Assembly (NCBI RefSeq): GCF_000160695.1
Contig: NZ_GG694010.1
Location: 59,371 to 123,370, forward strand
Source: Centipeda flueggei ATCC 43531
GTDB lineage: Bacteria > Bacillota > Negativicutes > Selenomonadales > Selenomonadaceae
Direction of reading: 5' to 3'
DNA length: 64,000 nt
A model generated the notes under the pieces. The model was not told the DNA's origin and searched no databases. It saw nothing but the letters and a program-made list of their open reading frames with translations. This document shows positions 35,420-44,432 of the stretch, in pieces; position 1 is the first letter of the stretch; every line of letters begins with the position of its first letter. A program made the position numbers and the translations under genes.

Positions 35420-36202
35420 CTATTTTCTATCATAAATATCAGCAACAAATGTCAGAACTTCCTCCGCCGTATGGGCCAGATGCGGATAGGAAAGCACGGG
35501 GCGGTCGATCACCACGACGGGCAGACCGAGATCTTCCGCCGCCTGAAACTTCGCATCCGTCCCGCCGACAGTGCCGCTGTTCTTCGTCACAATCACGTCT
35601 GCTTCGTACTTCTCGTACATGGCACGGTTCAGCGCACGGGAAAAGGGTCCCTGCATCGCAATGATCTGCGCGGGCGTCAGCCCCAGCTCCGTGCAGAGTA
35701 TCACGACCTCCGCCGTCGGCAGAACACGCGCTGTGAGCACACAGTCAAACTCCGCTGCTGCATGGACGAAGCGCGCCAAATTGCGGCTGCCCGTCGTCAG
35801 AAAGATATGCCGCCCCAAGCCCGCCGCGGTCTCCGCCGCCTCCTCATAGGAGTGTACGAGATGCACCTTCTCATACGAGATATCGCTCAGATCGCGCTCG
35901 TAGCGGATGTAGGGAACATCTGCCGCCGCACACGCCGCCATGGCGTTGCGCGAAACATTGACGGCGTAGGGATGCGTCGCATCGACAAAGACGCGAACGC
36001 CGTGCGTCCTGAAATACGCCGCCATTTCATCCGCATCAAGCGGCGTATCATGTACCGTCAGATGCCCGCCTGCCGCACTCTGCGCCTCGAGCAGCTGCTC
36101 CCCATAGGAACTCACGACGGATGCTGTCACGTCATATCCCGCTTCGCAGAGGCGGCGGACGACGGCACGCCCGTCCTGCGTCCCCGCTGCCGTGAAGATC
36201 AC
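35420..36202 (-). CDS. cbiJ: Cobalt-precorrin-6A reductase
   Basis: Reduces the macrocycle. FTAAGTQDGRAVVRRL at the start, VDATHPYAVNVSRNA in the middle and VTKNSGTVGGTDAKFQAAEDLGLPVVVIDRP near the end (given here only as landmarks) match CbiJ/CobK. A GTG at 36202 that overlaps the cbiH stop (GTGA) is preferred, giving 260 residues. A 15-residue longer frame exists. Confidence 0.92.
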   Translation of the reverse strand: MIFTAAGTQDGRAVVRRLCEAGYDVTASVVSSYGEQLLEAQSAAGGHLTVHDTPLDADEMAAYFRTHGVRVFVDATHPYAVNVSRNAMAACAAADVPYIRYERDLSDISYEKVHLVHSYEEAAETAAGLGRHIFLTTGSRNLARFVHAAAEFDCVLTARVLPTAEVVILCTELGLTPAQIIAMQGPFSRALNRAMYEKYEADVIVTKNSGTVGGTDAKFQAAEDLGLPVVVIDRPVLSYPHLAHTAEEVLTFVADIYDRK

Positions 36203-36954
36203 AGTCCCGGCTCCCGCTTCTGATAGCCGCGCGGCGTAATCATCCACTGCCCGTTCTGCTTCGTCTTCGAGTTGCCGATGATCACAATCGAGAACATATT
36301 GATATCCTCATTGGTGAACGCACCAAGCGTCGAAATCAGCACATTCTCTCCCTCACGGCTTGCCGCTGTCACGATGCCGACCGGCGTTTCGGGCGTGCGC
36401 TCATGCAGAAAGATCTCCTGCACCGCCTTGATCTGACCGACGCGCTTATGGCTGCGCGGATTGTAGAGCACTGTGACGAAGTCTCCCTTCGCTGCAAGTT
36501 CTGCACGCTCCTGGATCAGCTCCCACGGCGTGAGGAGGTCAGAAAGACTGATGACGGCAAAATCGTGCATGATCGGCGCGCCGAGGAGCCCTGCCGCCGC
36601 ACTCATTGCCGAGACACCCGGGATCACGCCGCCGAATTCGGGGCGCTGATCCTCACCCATCTTCATAAGGAGTTCGAGCACCAGCCCGGCCATGCCATAG
36701 ATGCCGGCATCGCCGCTTGAGATCACGACGACATTCTCCCCCGCTGCTGCTTCCTCCAGTGCCGCACGGCAGCGGTCGATTTCCTGCGTCATGCCCGTAT
36801 CGAGCACCTTTTTTCCTTCGACCAGGTCAGCGATCAGCTGGATATAGCGGCTGTAGCCGACAACTGCCGTTGCTTCCTCAATCGTGCGATGTGCACGATA
36901 GGTCATATCATCCGTACTGCCGGGGCCGATGCCCACAACACTTATTTTTCCCAT
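36199..36954 (-). CDS. cbiH: Cobalt-precorrin-3B C17-methyltransferase
   Basis: SAM-dependent ring-contraction enzyme. Tetrapyrrole methylase fold with VVGIGPGSTDDMT at the start, SSGDAGIYGMAG at about 79-90 and VLYNPRSHKR at about 155. Start at 36954, overlapping the cbiG end; 251 residues. Confidence 0.95.
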   Translation of the reverse strand: MGKISVVGIGPGSTDDMTYRAHRTIEEATAVVGYSRYIQLIADLVEGKKVLDTGMTQEIDRCRAALEEAAAGENVVVISSGDAGIYGMAGLVLELLMKMGEDQRPEFGGVIPGVSAMSAAAGLLGAPIMHDFAVISLSDLLTPWELIQERAELAAKGDFVTVLYNPRSHKRVGQIKAVQEIFLHERTPETPVGIVTAASREGENVLISTLGAFTNEDINMFSIVIIGNSKTKQNGQWMITPRGYQKREPGL

Positions 36955-38030
36955 AGAAGCGCCACCGTCACTTTCCCAAATACTGTTTTTCCGAGTGCCA
37001 TGCGTCCGCCTTTCTCGCCTGCTGCACAAAGTGCTGCCGCCTCGCATACATTTCCGACACCGATTGTTTTCCGTACAAAATCCGATTCGGTCAAATCATA
37101 GTCTTCAATCATCTGCCGAAGCGCCTCCTGTGGGAAAAAGATAATCTCACGTTCGAGTGTCCGCGCGGCCGCGAGAAGTCCTGCCTCATTGCGCTTGACC
37201 TCGGTGCTCGCAAAAAGATCGATCGCGGGCGGTTCCCGCCCGATCATCCCGCATGCCTCCGTCAGCGCGCGGAGGACCTGCGCCTCCGTCACATCGGCAC
37301 GGCATCCAACGCCCGCGATCAGGCGCCGCGGAACAAGATAAATCGTCCGCTCCTCCGCAGCGGCAGGCACATGCTCCGCCCCAACGATGACAACGCGGCA
37401 GCTCGCTCCATCCGCAGGGGGAACCTCGCCGCGAAAGAGCCGTGCGCCGATCTCCTGCTCCCGCAGCTGCGCCTCATAGAAGGCAGCCTGCGGCAGATCA
37501 CTGTCGATATAGTAGTGCACTTCCTCGCCCGCCATGAGCGCCGTATTCAGCACCTGTATGGCAGACTTCGGCACAGGGCGCAGGGCAAGCCGCGCGGCGA
37601 CGGCATCGGGAGCGAGCACCCCCGTCACATCCGTTGCCGTCGTAATGACGGGATCCGCGCCCACCGCCGCACAAAGCGTGCGTGTCAGATCATTCGCCCC
37701 GCCGACGTGTCCCGAAAGGAGACTGATTCCATGCCGCCCCTGCTCGTCAAAAACGATCACAGCGGGGTCGTACAGTTTGCTGCGGACACAGGGGGCAAGC
37801 ATACGCACGACAATCCCCGTCGCCATGACACAGACGAGTGCATCATAGCGTGAAAACGCCGTCGTAATCGCCGCGGACAGATGGGCAAAATAGGCAGTAT
37901 GTCCTGCCGTGGGTGTACTGCCATTCAGCCGCTCCGGCAAATAGAGCTGCGCTTCTCCGTCAAGGGCGGTACACAGACGCGCCGCAAGCGCAGCCCCGCC
38001 GTCCGTCAGAGCAAAAACAGCAGCTCTCAC
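36942..38030 (-). CDS. cbiG: Cobalt-precorrin-5A hydrolase
   Basis: Opens the delta-lactone of cobalt-precorrin-5A, releasing acetaldehyde. It has an N-terminal domain with VCVMATGIVVRMLAP and SLLSGHVGGANDLT, and a C-terminal domain with GVGCRADVT and ASTEVKRNEAGLL. 362 residues. GTG start overlaps the cbiF stop. Confidence 0.95.
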   Translation of the reverse strand: MRAAVFALTDGGAALAARLCTALDGEAQLYLPERLNGSTPTAGHTAYFAHLSAAITTAFSRYDALVCVMATGIVVRMLAPCVRSKLYDPAVIVFDEQGRHGISLLSGHVGGANDLTRTLCAAVGADPVITTATDVTGVLAPDAVAARLALRPVPKSAIQVLNTALMAGEEVHYYIDSDLPQAAFYEAQLREQEIGARLFRGEVPPADGASCRVVIVGAEHVPAAAEERTIYLVPRRLIAGVGCRADVTEAQVLRALTEACGMIGREPPAIDLFASTEVKRNEAGLLAAARTLEREIIFFPQEALRQMIEDYDLTESDFVRKTIGVGNVCEAAALCAAGEKGGRMALGKTVFGKVTVALLWEK

Positions 38031-38782
38031 TGCTTTGCATCCCGAAACATGTGCGAGAAATTGGCGGCATAGAGCCTCGACGGCTCATACACCGCATCGA
38101 GACAGTCGCCGACCACGATCATCGCTGTACGGTCGATCTCCTCCGCCTTCACCTGCTCTGCAATCGTCGCAAGCGTACCGCGCAGGATCTTCTGCTCCGG
38201 CCATGTCGCGCGCTGCACAATGGCGACAGGCGTCGTCGGCTCATACCCGCCTGCTGTCAGTTCTGCCGCAACCTCCTCGATCATCGTGATCGAGAGGAAA
38301 ATACACATCGTCGAATGGTGCGCAGCGAGACTGCGCAGCTTCTCGCGGTCCGGCACGGGCGTGCGTCCCTCATTGCGCGTGATGATGACCGTCTGCGAGA
38401 TGCCGGGCAGGGTATACTCCTGCCGCAGCGCCGCCGCTGTCCCGAGGAAGGAACTCACGCCCGGCACAACATCATAGGAAAAGCCGCGCTTTTCCCACGC
38501 GTCCATCTGCTCCTGAATTGCTCCGTAGATCGCAGGGTCACCGGTATGGAGACGCACGGTCATCTTCCCTGCCGTCTCTGCACGCGCGATCACCTCGATG
38601 ACCTCATCGAGCGTCATGTGCGCCGAATTATGGATCTCCGCCTCTTCCTTGCAGAAATCGAGGAGTGCGGGGTTCACGAGTGAGCCGGCATAGATGACGA
38701 CATCTGCCTCAGCCAGATAGCGTGCGCCCTTCATCGTGATGAGCTCAGGGTCACCGGGACCCGCACCGACAATATGAATCAT
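38027..38782 (-). CDS. cbiF: Cobalt-precorrin-4 C11-methyltransferase
   Basis: Tetrapyrrole methylase. HIVGAGPGDPELITMKG at the start, VRLHTGDPAIYGAI at about 95 and PGVSSFLGTAAAL at about 126. 251 residues. Confidence 0.95.
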   Translation of the reverse strand: MIHIVGAGPGDPELITMKGARYLAEADVVIYAGSLVNPALLDFCKEEAEIHNSAHMTLDEVIEVIARAETAGKMTVRLHTGDPAIYGAIQEQMDAWEKRGFSYDVVPGVSSFLGTAAALRQEYTLPGISQTVIITRNEGRTPVPDREKLRSLAAHHSTMCIFLSITMIEEVAAELTAGGYEPTTPVAIVQRATWPEQKILRGTLATIAEQVKAEEIDRTAMIVVGDCLDAVYEPSRLYAANFSHMFRDAKQ

Positions 38783-38789
38783 GTATTCC

Positions 38790-39365
38790 TCACTTTCTCT
38801 GTGCCGTAATGATATAAATCGGATTCAGTGCCTTTGCCATATCGTAGGGACCGACGCGTTCCAACCGACTGATCTGCACCTGTATAGCCTCGCACGTATA
38901 GAGCTCCGCATGCGCATGGAAATAATCCAGACAGGCGGAGACCGTCTGCATCGTAATCGCATTTGCCACGATGCGTCCGCCGCTCTGCATACGCGTTCCG
39001 ATGATGTCCAGAATCTCGGGCAGACGCCGTCCGCTGCCGCCGATCAAGGCGACATCGAGATGGGGAAGCCCTTCCAGCGCGGCGGGAGCCGCCCCCTCGA
39101 CCACTGTGAGGTTCTGTGTGGAAAAACGTGCCGCATTCTCCTTGATGAGGGCGATTCCCTCGGGATTCTTTTCGATGGCGTAGACATGCCCCTGCGGTGC
39201 AAGACGCGCCGCCTCCACCGAGAGTGAGCCCGTCCCCGCGCCGACATCATAGACGACAGCATCGGGAGCAATCTGTGCCTTGACGAGCGTGAGAATGCGT
39301 ATCTCCTCTTTTGTCATAGGCACATTACCGCGCACAAAAGCGTCATCTTTTATGCCGAGATTCAT
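38790..39365 (-). CDS. cbiT: Cobalt-precorrin-6B C15-methyltransferase (decarboxylating)
   Basis: Methylates C15 and removes the acetate carboxyl at C12. MTKEEIRILTLVKA, the SAM site VYDVGAGTGSLSVEAA and VALIGGSGRRLPEIL are visible. 191 residues. Its ATG overlaps the cbiE stop, consistent with the two being halves of CobL. Confidence 0.94.
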   Translation of the reverse strand: MNLGIKDDAFVRGNVPMTKEEIRILTLVKAQIAPDAVVYDVGAGTGSLSVEAARLAPQGHVYAIEKNPEGIALIKENAARFSTQNLTVVEGAAPAALEGLPHLDVALIGGSGRRLPEILDIIGTRMQSGGRIVANAITMQTVSACLDYFHAHAELYTCEAIQVQISRLERVGPYDMAKALNPIYIITAQRK

Positions 39366-40006
39366 GCATCATCCTCCTTCACAGCACAGACGATAATCAC
39401 GCCGTGCCCAATTCCTTCATCACGCGCCGCATCTCCCAGCGTCGTCCGAACAATGTTCTCATCCGCATAGGAAAGGCGCGTCGCTATATACATCATGTCA
39501 TCTGCACGCCACCCTGATGAGAGCAGCCGCTTCGCGATGGTCTGTGAGTTGTGCTTCCCGTCCGTCAGCATCCCGAGCACAGCATCTGCCGTACGCGCGA
39601 GCTCCTCTGCCCGCGGCTCACGCCCGTGAAAACTGAGCAGACGTGCATCGTGCCACGGCAGGGCGAGCCGCGCAAAGGCAAATTGGAGCGAACTGATGCC
39701 CGGGATCACAGCCATCTGCTCGGGCGGGAACGTCCGCCGCAGAGCATCCAGCATCGAGTAGTAGCCGGGATCTCCCGAGACCATGACCACCACATCATCG
39801 TCGCGGAGCGCATCCCGGATAAAGGTCAGCACCTCTGCAACATCCGCTCCAATCGCATGCGTACGCACCTCCGCAGGAGCAAGATCGGCGAGCGCGCGCC
39901 GCCCGCCGACGAGGACGCGCGCGTCATGAATCGCCGCCCGTGCCTGCGGCAGAAGATAGGCGGGGTCGCCGGGACCGATGCCGACGACGGTGATCGTATG
40001 TCTCAT
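39362..40006 (-). CDS. cbiE: Cobalt-precorrin-7 C5-methyltransferase
   Basis: Tetrapyrrole methylase with VVGIGPGDPAYLLP at the start, MVSGDPGYYSML at about 75 and IPGISSLQFAFARL at about 100. Start at 40006, in ATGA overlap with cbiD; 214 residues. Confidence 0.94.
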   Translation of the reverse strand: MRHTITVVGIGPGDPAYLLPQARAAIHDARVLVGGRRALADLAPAEVRTHAIGADVAEVLTFIRDALRDDDVVVMVSGDPGYYSMLDALRRTFPPEQMAVIPGISSLQFAFARLALPWHDARLLSFHGREPRAEELARTADAVLGMLTDGKHNSQTIAKRLLSSGWRADDMMYIATRLSYADENIVRTTLGDAARDEGIGHGVIIVCAVKEDDA

Positions 40007-41112
40007 GCGTTCAGTCTCCATCCGCAGGCATCGGCAAAAGCCCGCGCCTGCTCATCCACGCCGAGGATCTCCCCCGCGAAATTCACCATGACGGCACCGA
40101 CCTTCATTTTCCCGAAGAGATACCTCTCCGCACGGATACGCACGCGTGCGGCGATCACCGCGCAGACCCGCTCAGCGAGCCCTGCCGACGCGATCACCGC
40201 CAAGGCATCCTCCGTCGTATTCGCTGCCAGTACGGCGCGCACATCCGTCTGGCTGAGCCCCTCAGCGGCAGCATACGCCGCGAGCGTCTCCAGCCGCGCA
40301 TCCGCCATACGATTATGGGTATGGAAAATGCCGGCGGCAATCTTTACGAGCTTGCCCGTATGACCGAGAATCAGCACGCCCTTTGCGCCGCGCTCGGCGG
40401 CACGCTCCAGCATAAAGCCGATAAAGTTGCTTGTCTCGATAACCGCCTTCTGCGAAATCCCCAGAGAGAGAGCAATCCGCTGTCCAATCTTCCCGGGAAC
40501 AAAGACGAGTACCTCCTCCCCTGCTGCACGTGCCACATCGATCTGCGGAACAAGGGAGTCCTTGAACGCCTCCTCCGACATGGGGCGAAGCACGCCCGTT
40601 GTACCGATCACGGAGATGCCGCCCTCAATGCCGAGCACGGGGTTGAGCGTCTTCTTTGCCAGTTCTGTTCCGGCCGGAATGGCGATCGTCACCTCTGCGC
40701 CAACATCCTCCCGCCCCGTCATCTCAGTGACAACACGTCGGATGAGCGCACGCGGCCCCTGATTGATCGACGGTTCACCGACAGGGAGGCTCATGCCGGG
40801 CTTTGTCACCGTGCCGACCCCCTCACCTGCACGGAACACAATCCCATCGGCATCATCGCGCAGCCTGAGCGTCGTGTAGACGGAAACGCCGTTCGTGATA
40901 TCGGGATCATCGCCCGAGAACTTGACGACCTCGGCACAGATCCCGTCCTCCGTTTGTGTGACCGCCTTGACGGGAATCGTCAGCGGCGTTCCGTCCAGTG
41001 CCGTGAGGGAAATCTCCTGCCACGGCTTCCCCTGCAAAAAGAGAAATGCCGCCTTGACCCCTGCCGCCGCGCATGCACCTGTCGTATATCCACTGCGCAG
41101 TTCTGTCGACAT
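40003..41112 (-). CDS. cbiD: Cobalt-precorrin-5B C1-methyltransferase
   Basis: First gene of the operon. LRSGYTTGACAAAGVKA at the start, VGTVTKPGMSLPVGEPSINQGPR-type block at about 100, and the FIGFMLE and HTGKLVKIAAG segments identify CbiD. 369 residues. GGAG lies 7 bases before the ATG. cbiL, a cobalt chelatase and early heme-branch genes are not in view. Confidence 0.95.
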   Translation of the reverse strand: MSTELRSGYTTGACAAAGVKAAFLFLQGKPWQEISLTALDGTPLTIPVKAVTQTEDGICAEVVKFSGDDPDITNGVSVYTTLRLRDDADGIVFRAGEGVGTVTKPGMSLPVGEPSINQGPRALIRRVVTEMTGREDVGAEVTIAIPAGTELAKKTLNPVLGIEGGISVIGTTGVLRPMSEEAFKDSLVPQIDVARAAGEEVLVFVPGKIGQRIALSLGISQKAVIETSNFIGFMLERAAERGAKGVLILGHTGKLVKIAAGIFHTHNRMADARLETLAAYAAAEGLSQTDVRAVLAANTTEDALAVIASAGLAERVCAVIAARVRIRAERYLFGKMKVGAVMVNFAGEILGVDEQARAFADACGWRLNA

Positions 41113-41160
41113 ACATCGTCTCCGTCCAAAACAAGAAATTTATCGAAGAAAAACTGATTT

Positions 41161-41189
41161 ATTATAACACTCTGCCGACAAAATGAAAA
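41161..41189 (-). promoter_or_regulatory. Candidate promoter of the cobalamin operon
   Basis: A perfect TATAAT (41166-41161) with only a weak -35 region that overlaps the lexA terminator. The leader to cbiD is about 40 bases, with no room for a B12 riboswitch. Confidence 0.35.
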
Positions 41190-41220
41190 GGGAGCACCGT
41201 GCATTTTACACAGTGCTCCC
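41183..41220 (-). terminator. Terminator of lexA
   Basis: GGGAGCAC / GTGCTCCC stem extended by partial pairing, then TTTTCATTTT on the minus strand, 11 bases after the lexA stop. Confidence 0.75.
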
Positions 41221-41230
41221 CAGTATCTTG

Positions 41231-41845
41231 TCAAATATTACGATAGAGTCCGATCACCTTGCCGAGAATCTGGACATCCGTCTCGTAGAACGGCTCCATG
41301 GCGTCATTCTCGGGCTGCAGGCGGATGCAGGTCTTTTCACGGAAGAAACGCTTCACCGTCGCCGCCTCACCGTTGACGAGCGCCACAACGATATCGCCGT
41401 TGTTCGCTGTCGGCTGCTGACGCACAAGCACGAAATCGCCGTCGAAGATGCCGACGTTGATCATGCTGTCCCCTTGAATGCGGAGCATGAATACATCCTC
41501 CGCCGTCCCGAGAAGCCCGCGTGGGAAGGAGAATACATCCTCCACGTTCTGCTCGGCGAGGATCGGCTCGCCCGCCGTCACAACGCCGACCAGCGGCACG
41601 GGGATCGTGCGCCCCCACGGATTCTCTCCCATGATGTCGATCGCACGCGGCTTCGTCGCATCACGGCGGATCATGCCGTTCTCCTCGAGCATCGACAGAT
41701 AGCGATGTACCGTCGAGCTGGATTTCAGTCCAACTGCCGTGCCAATCTCACGAACCGAGGGCGGATACCCCTTCTCCACCAAGAACTCCTTGATGTAGTC
41801 CAATATCTCCGACTGTCGCCGCGTGGATATTCTTGTCTTCTTCAC
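41231..41845 (-). CDS. lexA: SOS repressor LexA
   Basis: Winged-helix N-terminus ([22 protein letters not shown]) and a self-cleaving S24 peptidase C-terminus. The cleavage Ala-Gly is in VVTAGEP, the catalytic Ser in GDSMINVGI and the Lys in [15 protein letters not shown] at 41845 with AGGGGGT 6 bases upstream is the preferred start, giving 204 residues. I could not fix an SOS operator in the A+T-rich upstream region. Confidence 0.95.
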   Translation of the reverse strand: MKKTRISTRRQSEILDYIKEFLVEKGYPPSVREIGTAVGLKSSSTVHRYLSMLEENGMIRRDATKPRAIDIMGENPWGRTIPVPLVGVVTAGEPILAEQNVEDVFSFPRGLLGTAEDVFMLRIQGDSMINVGIFDGDFVLVRQQPTANNGDIVVALVNGEAATVKRFFREKTCIRLQPENDAMEPFYETDVQILGKVIGLYRNI

Positions 41846-41939
41846 CGTGATACCCCCTGACAGGTTCGCATACATATTATTATTAGTATCATAGCATATA
41901 TACGTTCTAAAAAAAAGGGGGTAAGTGAAGAAATTCTCC

Positions 41940-42050
41940 TAAGGAATCACGGATAAAATGAAGTTCGTCAGATTGCATAGATTCTCCACCGAAGTGCGGG
42001 CAAAAAAGATGCGTCAAGATGGCCTGACCGAATTCATCAGCGATTCCCTA
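41940..42050. repeat. TA-bounded inverted-repeat element, deletion copy C (MITE-like)
   Basis: About 111 bp. Both ends match the full copies (TAAGGAATCACGGATAAAATG ... ATTCATCAGCGATTCCCTA), but about 57 bp of the centre, including the hairpin, is missing. Its right end provides the TAG stop of tyrA. Confidence 0.8.
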
Positions 42051-42938
42051 ATTTGTATCAAATTTCTGCTCTGCATCGTGGAGAATACTGTCACGGCGCG
42101 CCTTGGAAGCGGAAAAATAGTCGTGGATCGCCTGTCGATCTCCTGCATCAATGGCCGTGATAACCTCCCCCATGATCGTCTGCAGCTCGCGCAGGGCATC
42201 CGTGATCGCCCCCGCATTCGTCATGCAGATGTCCGCCCACATATCAGCATTCGAGGAAGCGATGCGCGTCGTGTCCTTGAATCCGCCGCCGATGAGCTTC
42301 AGGCAGGAGGAAAGATCATCACCGCTGCGGTTAAGGAGGGTAACGAGAGCTGCCGCCGCGAGATGCGGCACATGGCTGATGACCGCGGCACAGCGGTCGT
42401 GCTGTGCAAGATCGAGCGTCGTAAATCGGGCACGCGTGAGCCGCAGAACATCCATCAGACGTTCCTTGATCTCCTGCGGGATGGCCGGGTCGTCGATGAT
42501 GACGTACGCCTTATGGGCAAAGAGATCCTTCGTCGCCGCCGCAACACCGCTCTTTTCGCGTCCCGTCATCGGATGCCCGGGGATATAGTAGATATCCGCC
42601 GGCAGGATCTCATGCAGCTGCCGATAGAGCTCGCCCTTCGTACTTCCTGCATCCGTCAGGATCGCACCGCGCTTCAGGTACGGCAGGATCCGCTCTACCA
42701 TCGGAACAATCTGGAGGACGGGCGGGCTGAGGTACACAATGTCCGCATCCCCGACAACCGCCGCCAGATCCGCCCCTGCATAGTCCACCGCACCGCAGTC
42801 CATCGCCGCACGCATGGACTGCTCTGAACGGCAGAGACCTGTAATGCAGATCCCATCACCGAGCGTCTCCTTGAGGCACAGCCCGAGTGAGCCGCCGATC
42901 AGCCCGACGCCAATGATGGCAAGCTTCGTCCGTGTCAT
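42048..42938 (-). CDS. tyrA: Prephenate dehydrogenase
   Basis: NAD-dependent step to tyrosine. Rossmann start LAIIGVGLIGGSLGLCLK, catalytic-region PGHPMTGREKSGVAAA and ISHVPHLAAAALV. 296 residues with no ACT domain. Its last coding base adjoins the end of repeat copy C, whose TAG is used as the stop, so the C-terminus may have been altered by that insertion. ATGA overlap with the DAHP synthase gene. Confidence 0.94.
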   Translation of the reverse strand: MTRTKLAIIGVGLIGGSLGLCLKETLGDGICITGLCRSEQSMRAAMDCGAVDYAGADLAAVVGDADIVYLSPPVLQIVPMVERILPYLKRGAILTDAGSTKGELYRQLHEILPADIYYIPGHPMTGREKSGVAAATKDLFAHKAYVIIDDPAIPQEIKERLMDVLRLTRARFTTLDLAQHDRCAAVISHVPHLAAAALVTLLNRSGDDLSSCLKLIGGGFKDTTRIASSNADMWADICMTNAGAITDALRELQTIMGEVITAIDAGDRQAIHDYFSASKARRDSILHDAEQKFDTN

Positions 42939-43948
42939 GCGCGCCGCCCGACGGCAGGGGCAATCTGCCGCACCTCATCCATCAGCATCTCGAAGTTGCG
43001 CGGAATCAAGCTCTGATCCCCATCGGAAAGTGCCAGCTCGGGGTGGCAGTGCACCTCGATGATGAGCCCGTCTGCACCGACAGCGACGGAGGCACGCGCC
43101 AGCGGGCGCACCATCTGCCACCGTCCCGTCCCGTGACTGGGGTCGGCGATGACGGGAAAATGCGTCAGCTCTTTGAGTGCTGCAATCGCATTGAGATCCA
43201 TCGTATTGCGCGTATAGGTCTCATACGTACGGATGCCGCGCTCACAGAAGATGATGTTCTCATTTCCGCCCGCCGCAATGTACTCCGCTGCATTCAGCCA
43301 CTCACTGATCGTCGCAGAGAGCCCGCGTTTGAAAAGCACGGGCTTCTGTGCCTTGCCGAGTGCCTTAAGCATCTGGAAGTTCTGCATATTGCGCGCACCA
43401 ACCTGCAGGAGATCGGCATACTCCGAGACAAGACCGATATCATCCTTGTCCACGACTTCCGTCACAACACGCAGACCTGTCTTGTCTCCGACATCGCGCA
43501 GAATCTTCAGCCCCTCCTCACCGAGCCCCTGAAAGTCGTACGGGCTCGTACGCGGCTTGAATGCGCCGCCGCGGAGGAACTGCGCACCTGCCGCTTTCAC
43601 CTTGACCGCGACATCATAGACCTGATCGTAGCTCTCGACAGAACACGGTCCCGCCATAATCGCCAGCTGCTCACCGCCGACGGGGAAACCAGACACATAG
43701 ACAATACTGCTCTCGGGGTGAAACTCGCGGCTGACCAGCTTATACTTCTCCGTGATGCGCACCGTCTTTTCGACGCCCTCCATCATGTTCATCTCGAGCC
43801 CTGCTATCATCTGCTTATCCCCGATGACCCCGATGATGACGCGATCCTCTCCCTTTGATAGATGCGTGCGCAGCCCCGTCTGCTCAATCTTAGCGATCAC
43901 ATGGTCGATATTCTCCTGTGTGGCTCCTGCGTTCATAACGACGATCAT
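42935..43948 (-). CDS. aroF: 3-deoxy-7-phosphoheptulonate synthase (AroA-beta/KDO8PS-like type)
   Basis: First step of the shikimate pathway. The N-terminal ferredoxin-like regulatory domain (about 1-70) is followed by the barrel with MAGPCSVES at about 100, RGGAFKPRTSPYDFQG at about 119 and CERGIRTYE / DPSHGTGRW later. 337 residues. It forms an operon with tyrA. Confidence 0.95.
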   Translation of the reverse strand: MIVVMNAGATQENIDHVIAKIEQTGLRTHLSKGEDRVIIGVIGDKQMIAGLEMNMMEGVEKTVRITEKYKLVSREFHPESSIVYVSGFPVGGEQLAIMAGPCSVESYDQVYDVAVKVKAAGAQFLRGGAFKPRTSPYDFQGLGEEGLKILRDVGDKTGLRVVTEVVDKDDIGLVSEYADLLQVGARNMQNFQMLKALGKAQKPVLFKRGLSATISEWLNAAEYIAAGGNENIIFCERGIRTYETYTRNTMDLNAIAALKELTHFPVIADPSHGTGRWQMVRPLARASVAVGADGLIIEVHCHPELALSDGDQSLIPRNFEMLMDEVRQIAPAVGRRA

Positions 43949-43960
43949 AGCGTACCTCCG

Positions 43961-44410
43961 TCATACCTTTATCATAGCAATTTCATCACAGTTTGGATAC
44001 TTAGGACAGTCAATGCATTCCTTCCAAACCTTCTGCGGCAGTTCCTCCCTACTGATACGGAGAAAGCCAAGCGTCTCAAAAAACGCCGGCTTATAGGTGA
44101 GTGTAAAGAACTTCTCAATGCCGAGTCCATCGCCCTCATCGAGGAGGCGGTGCACAATCTCCGCGCCGATCCCCTGCCGTATATGCGTCGGTGCAATCGC
44201 CATCATGCACACCTCGGCAAGTCGATCCCACATGATGCGCAGTGCCCCCACTCCGACCACCGTCCCGTTTTCCTCGGCGACGACAATATCACGCAAATTC
44301 TCGTAGAGCGTGTTGCGCGAGCGCGGCAGCATATCGCCCTGCGCCGCATAGACCCGCACAAGCTGATAGATTGGCTCAACGTCGTCAAATCTCGCCTTTC
44401 GATAAATCAT
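43961..44410 (-). CDS. GNAT N-acetyltransferase (ArgA-like)
   Basis: GNAT fold of 149 residues. IYRKARFDDVEPIYQLV at the start, the acetyl-CoA loop RQGIGAEIVHRLL, and a C-terminal FFETLGF and CIDCPKYPNCDE segment resembling short N-acetylglutamate synthases. Start at 44410 with GAGGGGAGG upstream. Substrate not proven. Confidence 0.8.
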   Translation of the reverse strand: MIYRKARFDDVEPIYQLVRVYAAQGDMLPRSRNTLYENLRDIVVAEENGTVVGVGALRIMWDRLAEVCMMAIAPTHIRQGIGAEIVHRLLDEGDGLGIEKFFTLTYKPAFFETLGFLRISREELPQKVWKECIDCPKYPNCDEIAMIKV

Positions 44411-44432
44411 CCGCGCCCTCCCCTCATCATAC

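Noticed and set aside
41846-41940. Possible LexA operator upstream of lexA (AGAACGTATATATGCT)
   Set aside because: Only one half resembles GAAC; the other half is a poor match, and no similar site was seen at recA.
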